Of a stretch of DNA of 64,000 bases, positions 56,240 through 64,000 are shown piece by piece. The position numbers were made by a program, and so were the translations under genes. Origin of the DNA: Pseudocercospora fijiensis CIRAD86. Taxonomy: Eukaryota; Ascomycota; Dothideomycetes; Mycosphaerellales; Mycosphaerellaceae. Within the stretch, counting starts at the first letter, position 1; the number at the start of each line of letters is the position of its first letter. The notes beneath the pieces were generated by a model. That model ran no database searches, was not told the DNA's origin, and saw only the letters and a list, made by a program, of their open reading frames with translations. Where the stretch lies: positions 4,428,979 through 4,492,978 of the forward strand of contig NW_006921533.1 in NCBI RefSeq assembly GCF_000340215.1, given 5' to 3'.

Positions 56240-59200
56240 TACGAAGAAGTGCGATAGATATAGCGAGATTAAGGATATCTATTAATTCCTAAATTAGAAG
56301 AAGAAGGGCGGGCTACTAGTAATGCGATACGTAGCTTGTCGGGGGATAATTGTCTCGCAGAATAGGTTTAGCAACTAGGAGATTAGTAGGGGCAGCAAGC
56401 GCTCTATACCCGCGGCACTACCTATGTCTACTACTATCGCTCTACGATATCGTACCCTAGCATCTGCTTCTACTACGGCTCTTAGTACGATAGCTCTACC
56501 GCCTCCTATACGCCCTTACTATCTATTAAGTTAGCTAAGTCTAGATACCTAAGCTCGTTAGTAAGACTATGCTCGAGCTAGCCGTTAAGCACGCTATAAG
56601 GCTTATTAGTCGCGGTATAAAGGCGATATTAATAACTAACTACCGCCTTTATAATAGCCTTCCTTAGGCGCTTAGCTAGCACTTTCGTAAGTTTCTTAGG
56701 ACTCTTAATAGGAAAGTCCCCCCGTTCCTATCTAGTCCTCGTTACACAACCCTGCTACGCTTTAAGGCACTTAGCCTTTCTTTATCTATATCGAGTGTAG
56801 GGAGCCTCGACCGTAAGAAGACTAGAGCGAGGTCTAGGATAACTATTACTTATACTGCGATCTTAGTACTGTAGGCGACGACGTTATTAATAAGAATAAG
56901 TAGTGCATTAAGGGCAAGTATAATAGCAACCGCTCTAGCTTTTAGCGCGATCCTTTGCCCGAGCTCCGCGACGCTTGCCTCTAGTACTTTCCCCGATAGT
57001 AATAAGGCTTAGTACCTCGTACGCCTCGCGGACCTATAAGAGACGATCGCGATAATATATCTAGCTATACCCCGTCGTCGATATACTAAAGCGACAACCT
57101 CTTCTCTTCTAGCTCGAATCCTTAGTCTTAGCTAACGCTAGGCTCTTAGCCGCCTATCCCTCGACGCAATCTTAGACATCGTAGGCATATATAGCAAGAC
57201 CGGCGCGCTCGTTTCCTTAGCTATTAAGATCTACTATTAGTTAGTACCGAATAACAAGTATTTACGCTAGCTTTAGATCCTACTAACTAGCAAATTCTCT
57301 ACGACTTCTGCTCCGCTATTAATAGTAATGTCCTAGAGACTTGCGAGCGATACGACGAGACTTGGTTTAGTATAAATATCTAGAAGAATAGAGGCATCTG
57401 TAGTCGGTGTGTTAATCGAGATATATAGAGCAAGACACAGCCTAGGGACCTATTCCTCTTCTCGGATAGCAATAATATAGATCCTAGCGCTATTCTAGAT
57501 AAGTTAGCTAGCTTGTTAACTATAGAAGAGCTTATTATTGCTCGTGTTTATGTCTAAATGTCGGTCTTCTGCGTTCGTAGTTAGCAGTATTAGTACCGAG
57601 GCTATATTTGTAATTTCCTAAAGGACGTAGTAACAGTATACACTAAATTGCTACGAATTCCTCGAGAATTGGATCTTGTCGTTCTACGCCTACGCTAGAA
57701 GGAAGCTCGTTAGGCAGAACTAGACTAAGAAGATGAAGTAGAAAGTAAATAGTAGGATCGGGAGCGTAAGCGGCGCTAATTTCGCGAGGACTTCCGTATC
57801 CGCCGTACTAAGGTTATTAACGCCCTTAAGTAGCTAAAGCGTAACAATAAGTACTATCGCGATATCCTTATCGACTAAGAAGCCTTGTCGTAGCTCCCTA
57901 AGGATAACTCGATTAAGAAAGACCTAGAATCTACGGAATACGATAAAGGCGCGCGTCTATCTAATAAGCTACTAGGTTTACCGCAAACTCGTACTTTACA
58001 TCCCGGACCTAAGCTATACGGTATTATTATCGCTAAGCCTAACGTAGTACCTAGCAAGTTCTTTTACTACTCTAGTTGCGGATTCCCTCGCAGTGTTTAG
58101 TAGCGTTTATTCCTTAATGCTAATCTTCCCGACGACATTCGGAAATAGCAAAAATGTGTATAGTGCGCCTATAGCATCGTCGACCTTAATTACTACGCTA
58201 AACTTAAGTAGTACGTAGCTAGTAATTATAAGACTACCTAAGACTAATTCTTATATACGATATTAGGCATTCTAGTCGATGTTAACTAGCACAATCTAGG
58301 TCTTTTAAACAAGGCGAATTGTCTAGCGCATATTGAGATGCTAGTACTTCCTATTACGCGTGCCGCACCGGTACTAATAGCGCTATCTTTCTAACCTCCT
58401 ACGCCTGCCTTAGCTCGCTAGGTTAATACTATCGTTACTAGTCTATCGCGGATAGATCGAGGCCCTACCTAGGGTGCTAGTAAGCCGGATAAAGACGAAG
58501 ATCTCGGTTATAATTATATAGCTATTCTAAATCTATACCCTTAACACCGTGCGCTAGATTAGTTACGTAATCGTCTTCGGCGCCGCCGACCTAGTCGGAA
58601 CGTCGATAGATCTCCTAACTATACTCTTAGCCCTTAGCAACCGCTACAGCTATTACATATTATACAACTAGACTATAAGAAGATTCCTATTAATAAGCTT
58701 AATCGATCTTATCCCTTAATAGCTATAGCTTTTCCTACGCTATTGCCTTAGGGCAAGGGAGATCTAAATTAGGCACGTCCGCGTGCCGTTTCCTTCTAGT
58801 AGGCTATTAAGCACTATATAAGATACAAGGATAGTCGTTTCGCATCTCATAAGCGTTAGCTATATTTTGTATTTAATAAAGGTATACGCTACTATATACT
58901 AAATGCAGTAGCATTCTTTGCTAACAAGTATTAGAAAGATAGTATAGAGGTTACTATAGAGGCTATCGAAGCCGCCTTATTAGCCGACTAACGCGATCTT
59001 AAAGCCTAGCGACTTATTAATAGTGTTGTTCGAGTTAGCGGCTAGATCCGAGGTACCCGACTATACTAGAACGGACGTCGTATTAATCTCGAGATATACG
59101 TACGCGCACTAGGCAAGCTAGATCTGTTCTGTACGGTTAGTGCCGCGGATCTATAGTAGGACTCACTTGCTCGAGTAATGCTAGGATATAACTAGTAGAA

Positions 59201-62200
59201 GAAGCTGCTACTATACTAGCGGGTAAAGATAGCTCGGGAAAACCTCCGGAAGAACCCGCACGTCGCCGACTGCTATATTATACGTCGATTCTACGCCCTA
59301 CTAGAGAAGGTACTAAAGCCTAAGTTTAATGTAATTGACTTTTAGTACCGATATAAATAGTAAAACCGTAGAAGCTGCTATATCTACTTCTTCCTATAGT
59401 ATAACCTTCCTAAGCTAGGCGTCGATACGGTAGAGGCTCGTTCTGCTTTCGCTTAGTAGTAGGGGGTATATATTACCGCCTTGAATCCTAAGCTAGGTAG
59501 AGACCTTAGACAAGGAGCTACTATTCAATCTAGTACGGATGAGCTTAATAATACCTAGGAAGATCTCGCGGATATTATTAATCGGGTATAGCGATATATT
59601 CACAATAATTATTATTAAGCTAAGCGCAAAGATGATCCGGATAGCGATTTACATTGCCGTTTCTATTTCCCGAGAAACTATCGCGAGCAAGCAGAGGTTA
59701 ACTATAAATATAACAATCGGTATCTCGGCTTTACCGCTACGTGTAACGACTCGTTCTTAAATCACTTCAATCGGCTAATGTCTATTGCTTAGCGGGCCAA
59801 TTATAACATTACTCCCTACACAACTATCTATGCCGTTATATAGTACATTCTTAAATACTATAGCAAGACAGAAGTAAAGAGCCGGTCTTACGACGATATT
59901 ATAAAGGGGCTATTGCCCTTAATTAGTTACGAAAAGCCTCTACTCTCGATAGTAGCTAAGTTATTAAACATCTTGATTACTAAGCGTAACTAGCCCGCTT
60001 AGGAGGTCGCTTATCTAAACTTGCATCTTCTATTATAGAAGGGAAGCCGTATAGTTGTTACCCTTAATTGCTAAGCACCCTGTAATTAGAGCGCTCCCCT
60101 CGATATACTAGTATAGGAAGAGGTCGATCCTAGCGATAGTAATAGCGATAGCGATAGTAGCTCTAAGTATCGAGCTCCTAGTAGGACCGTTATTTAGAAG
60201 TACCTTAATCGCTCCGATACTGCGGAAGAAGTAAGCCTGTTCGGCTACCTTACCGAGTAGAATCTATAGCGACGCAACGAGCCTATACGCCTCTAAAACC
60301 TAGATAAAGATCGGCGCCTAATTAACTACTTCCCTTAGTATCCTTCCGATCCTAATAAGCCGCGATATAAAGACTACCTCCGAATGAAGATATAGATACA
60401 TTATCTATTCCGTAAGCTTCTAGAGTGTTCTATCGATACGCTATACTACTTTCTAGATAATGTCGATATCGAATTTACGTCCTAGAATAACGCTATACGA
60501 CACTATTAATACTATTACCTCGACGAGAACGGGAATTGCTTATATCCTAATAATTACTTATAAGATCTTCTACGAGAAGATAGCGACCTATTTATTAATC
60601 CTAAAATTTAGGACCTAGGAGAACTAGCCAACTTCGATGCTTTATACGGACCCTTACTAAACCCTAGTATACGAGATAAAGACCTAAACAATCTCGGTAA
60701 CCGCGAGGTTAATCGTGCTGCCTATTAGGAGCCTCGAGTCGGCAAGTACCTATCTAAGTACCCTAATATCTACAATACCGTAGAAGATTAGTAGTCTGTA
60801 CGCAAGCAAGCGTACGGTATTGTTAATCTAGATATAGAGTCTTAGAGTACTATACAGTTCTAGAAGTTGAATCGTTACTAGCGTTAAGGCTTTAATTAGG
60901 TAGTCGAGCACTTTAGTTCTATCTTGAACTATCGCGGTAGTACTAGCAAGTATCGGCCTTCGTAACTTCTATTAAATATTAACAGTGTAGGAGGTATAGG
61001 CAAGTCGTTCCTTATCGAGATGCTTTGTATACGATTATAGAGTAACGTAAGGACAGCTAACTATCCTACCAATCCGATTATTCGCCTCGCGCCTACTAGC
61101 ACCGTAGTAACAAATATCGACGGCTAAACGTTGCACTTAGCGTTCAAGTTACTAGTCCGAAAGACATTTACCGAGCTAGTAGGCGCGCGCTTAACGCTAC
61201 TCGAGAACACTCTCCGGTATATATAGTATATTATTATCGATAAGAAGTCTATAGTTAGCTAGCCTCTTCTATATATGCTCGATTAGCGCCTTCGTTAGTA
61301 TTACCTCGATCGCAATCTACTATTTAGTAGTATAAACCTTATTATCTTTAGAGACTTCTATTAGCTTACGCTAGTCTTCGAGAAACCGCTATTCTATACT
61401 ACGCCGCGGACACTAGAAGAAATCTCTAGCTAGTCGATGTACTACTGCTTTACTAAGTCGCTTTCGCTTAAAGCTAATATACGCTAAGAGGGACAGAGTC
61501 TAGATTAGATCGCTTTCCGCGAGGCCCTCGAAGCGCTACGTACTAGTAATATATAGATGCCGCACTAGCAGACGTTAACGAAGCGGCATACCTTATATCT
61601 AGACGTAATAGTACGTCTTAGGGAGTTTAAGGATACTATTCGAATCTACTTTACTAACGCTAATATCGACGAGCTTAATTATTAACGTTTACGAGATATT
61701 AGCAATCTAGTACTCCCGATCTACGCAGACTATAATCGCGCTAAGACAGCTACTATCGATAGTAAGAGTGTCTACAACCTTAACGCTCTATTAAAGGTCT
61801 CTATTAGATACAAACTTATGCTATTAACTAACCTCTAGACTAAGTTTAGTTTAGTAAATAGCCGCTAGGGCATTTTGTACGACATTATCTAGCCGGAGTC
61901 CGTACGCGATAAGAACCTCCGCTAAGTACTACCTCTCTGCCTTTTTATCGCGTTTAAGGGTCTTAAGGATAAAGCACCTGCGCTATTCGAGGTAGATAGC
62001 CGCAAGATTATACTAATCTTCCGTATTCGGCGTAACGTAGATAGCTAAGACGATTAGAGGGAACAGTTTCCGCTAACTGTATCCTATGCTTTAACCGTCT
62101 ATAAGGCACAAGGTATAACGCTCGACAAGGCTGTTATTAAGCTTAGCCTTAAGGATTTCTTAGCGGGGCTTACCTATATAGCCTTCTCCCGTATAAAGAG

Positions 62201-62560
62201 CTATATAGGTCTAATAATTGAGGGCGCCTTTAACTTCTAGAGAATCCGTAATCTCGGTAAGACTAGTATCGCGCGTATACGTATTGCGGATAAGTATTAG
62301 AGACGGGGGCATTTCTTTCTAGAGCCTCCTATATCTCTAGTACTATCCTCTCGTAGGTTCGACTTTAGCGGGCCTTTATCTTCCTTCTCTAACGGCCTTC
62401 TTAATACTCTAGGCTAGCGCATTTACTAGCGACAACTAGACGAGAATATAGACAACGATAATGAGATCTAGAGGGTTCTATCTAAGTTGCTATTACTAGG
62501 CGAAGAGCAGCCGCTTCTAGATTTACAGCCTAACGATCCTATACTAGTCGACTAAACACT
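56240..62560 (+). pseudogene. Helitron replicase-helicase (Rep/Hel), RIP-inactivated
   Basis: The plus-strand reading from about 57330 shows the N-terminal part of fungal Helitrons (ICSRCVNRDI; RGYICNFLKDVVTVYTKLLR near 57600-57660), then the Helitron-like N domain (LDLFCTVSAADL near 59117-59152; KIARENLRKNPHVADCYIIR near 59230). The Rep HUH site at 59379-59387 now reads Tyr-Ile-Tyr. The PIF1-like helicase follows: Walker A GGIGKS at 60990-61007 (Thr to Ile) and Walker B IIID-Lys at 61230-61244 (Glu to Lys). Late motifs include SYALTVYKAQGITLDKAVI near 62080-62130. Helitrons move by rolling-circle replication. The stretch 56240-57300 is less certain. The ends (TC, CTRR hairpin) were not located. 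Confidence 0.88.
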
Positions 62561-62569
62561 ACCAGATAA

Positions 62570-64000
62570 GGCAGAAGTAGAGAGTAGAGGCTTCCCTCTA
62601 GGTTTAGGATATGTATATCGCCTAATAACTTATCTCGAGCTAGCTCCTCGTTATTAGCGCTATTATCCTAAGCTAGGCGCGAATCCCGCAATCGAGCGTA
62701 GTCTCTTTATCCGTTAGATCTAGGAGGCTAAACGTCTATAATAGCAGTTTCTTCGAGATTAAGTTCGCGCTAAACTAGGCCCTATAGGCAAGCGTCCTCG
62801 TGCCTAGTCTCTTACCTCGATAGTATTATTGTTATCGCTATCTTTACGAGCCTACTATTAAGTAAGCGTACGGCCTACGGACGAGGAACTAGAGCGTACA
62901 TTTATAGCCTATGTTCGTATCGAGCTAGGTATAGCTCTTGCTAGTAGGTTTAGTAGCCGGGAAGTTAGGCTAATCGACACTACTCGCCCTTTATAGTTGT
63001 CTTACTAGTCTCGCTTCTTAACCGATCCTAATAGCGAGGATATCTTCTAGGAGGTCTACCGTAAGAAGTACCTTAATTACTAACAACTCTAAGCAACTAA
63101 GGATCGCATTTAGTAGGTACGAAATCGAGTAGAGTACTAAGACCGGATTCCTCGGCCTAAGATAGTTCGCCTTACTAACCTAGCGTTTAAGTATACTCGT
63201 ATTATATAAGGTTAGGGTCGGTATACCTTTAACAACCTAGCTCTTATTAGGTTGCCTACGACCGGCGGTAGCCGTTCCCTTGCTTTCTTCGATATAGTTG
63301 CTTACGTACCTAAAGATCCTTACGACCCTAATAATCTCGTTCGCGCTTAGTACAACGATAAAGTTATAACGGACCTGCTTAGGCTTTAGTAGCATATATT
63401 CGACTACGGCAACTTATAGCTTATTACGCCGAACAACGCATTCGGACTCCTATTCCTATCTAGTACGGACGAGCGACAAGCATACGATATAGTTAATATT
63501 GCTCGTAAGATTATTCGAGACTTTAGTTAGCTAACTACGACTATAGCCTAGCCTATTAACCTACATTAGTAGGCATCTGCTACTACTAAAGGTTGCTATT
63601 AGTACTAGACGAATATAATAGATATACTCTACGCCCTCCGGAGTCTTAAGTTTACGCCTAATCTTCGGCTAGTCTATATAATCTACTCTTCTAATAGCTA
63701 TTTAGTTGTAGCTAAGATCGACCCTCGTACTACTATTATACAAACCTAGAACTCTTAGCCTAATGTTCGCGTAGATAGTACTCGTACGATCGGTAGCAAC
63801 GGCGTCCGACTTATTCTCTCGTTTGCTAAACTTCTATCTATTTATTATAGCGCTTAGGAGGCCGGTTAGCCTCCTAAAGATACCTAGAAGCACGAGGAGG
63901 TCGAGGATGCTACGCGGCAGACTAATGCCTCCGCGTATAGTACTATTGCTATCTATAATCTCTATATTCTTATATCCGGCCGCCTTCCTACTCGTATCCT
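62570..64000 (+). pseudogene. Unknown ORF after the Helitron helicase, running off the window
   Basis: The plus-strand frame continues for about 475 codons to the edge, with TAG/TAA at Trp/Gln-like sites. Visible: LGLGYVYRLITYLELAPR, PTDEELERTFIAYVRIELG, LIRLPTTGGSRSLAFFDIVA, SSTDERQAYDIVNIARKIIR, YIIYSSNSYLVVAKIDPRTT. Not recognised. It could be a second ORF of the Helitron or an extended C-terminus of the helicase. Confidence 0.45.

Noticed and set aside
59539..59760. Open frame of 73 codons within the Helitron
   Set aside because: It is in another frame than the Rep/Hel reading, which continues through it with the expected TAG/TAA pattern.
1..64000. tRNA, rRNA or other structural RNA genes
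   Set aside because: No cloverleaf with A and B boxes and no rRNA-like block was recognised by eye; a covariance-model scan was not possible here.

Overview
The window looks like repeat-rich heterochromatin of a filamentous ascomycete (Pezizomycotina). Evidence: (i) one ordinary gene with three short GT..AG introns (58-74 bp) and CTAAT/CTGAT-type branch sites; (ii) chromodomain Ty3/gypsy elements, a hAT, a PIF/Harbinger and a Helitron; (iii) almost everything else carries the mark of repeat-induced point mutation (RIP): CpA becomes TpA (TpG becomes TpA on the other strand), while CpG stays common. Gln and Trp codons have become TAG/TAA, and many His and Cys codons have become Tyr. Long frames therefore read through hundreds of codons broken almost only by TAG or TAA. 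That is why so few open reading frames survive and why most entries are pseudogenes.

Layout. 1-5450: a gypsy chromovirus (gag-pol) cut by the window edge. 5901-10853: one unbroken RIP-damaged frame of about 1650 codons of unknown identity, behind a TATA box. 10872-35567: a nested stack of retrotransposons. Fragment A' (10872-11742 and 33954-35567) was split by a relative, A (11743-33948, 188-bp LTRs, TSD AGTCT). A was split by B (17531-32544, 309-bp LTRs, minus-strand pol, TSD ATAAG). B was split by C (18204-26216, 131-bp repeats, TSD CCCCC). A' keeps the empty site for B, so the reading can be checked inside the window. A and A' share an extra sense ORF after pol. B carries an extra antisense gene with three recognisable introns after pol.

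35568-36100: AT-rich repeats where RIP fades out. 36309-38210: the one apparently functional gene, a four-exon amidase-signature hydrolase with an intact Lys-Ser-Ser triad. 38762-42121: a complete but RIP-damaged PIF/Harbinger element (18-bp TIRs, TSD TAG, DDE transposase plus an opposite-strand Myb/SANT-like gene). 42122-42240: degenerate TTAGGG sequence. 43582-43773: a solo LTR of the A family with TSD GATAT. 43835-53727: a 9.9-kb hAT element (perfect 20-bp TIRs, 8-bp TSD ACGAGGGG) with a minus-strand transposase, several extra ORFs and dispersed GCCGGC-centred minisatellites. 54310-55740: an unknown gene with a 90-bp (30-residue) tandem repeat. About 56240 to the window end: a Helitron with Rep and PIF1-like helicase parts and a further ORF running off the edge.

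Functionally, only the amidase appears able to make a protein. The transposons are dead: RIP has removed catalytic or metal-binding residues in the protease, reverse transcriptase, zinc knuckles, Rep HUH motif and helicase Walker B. Limits: all translation and alignment was done by eye; boundaries given as approximate are uncertain by tens to hundreds of bases.
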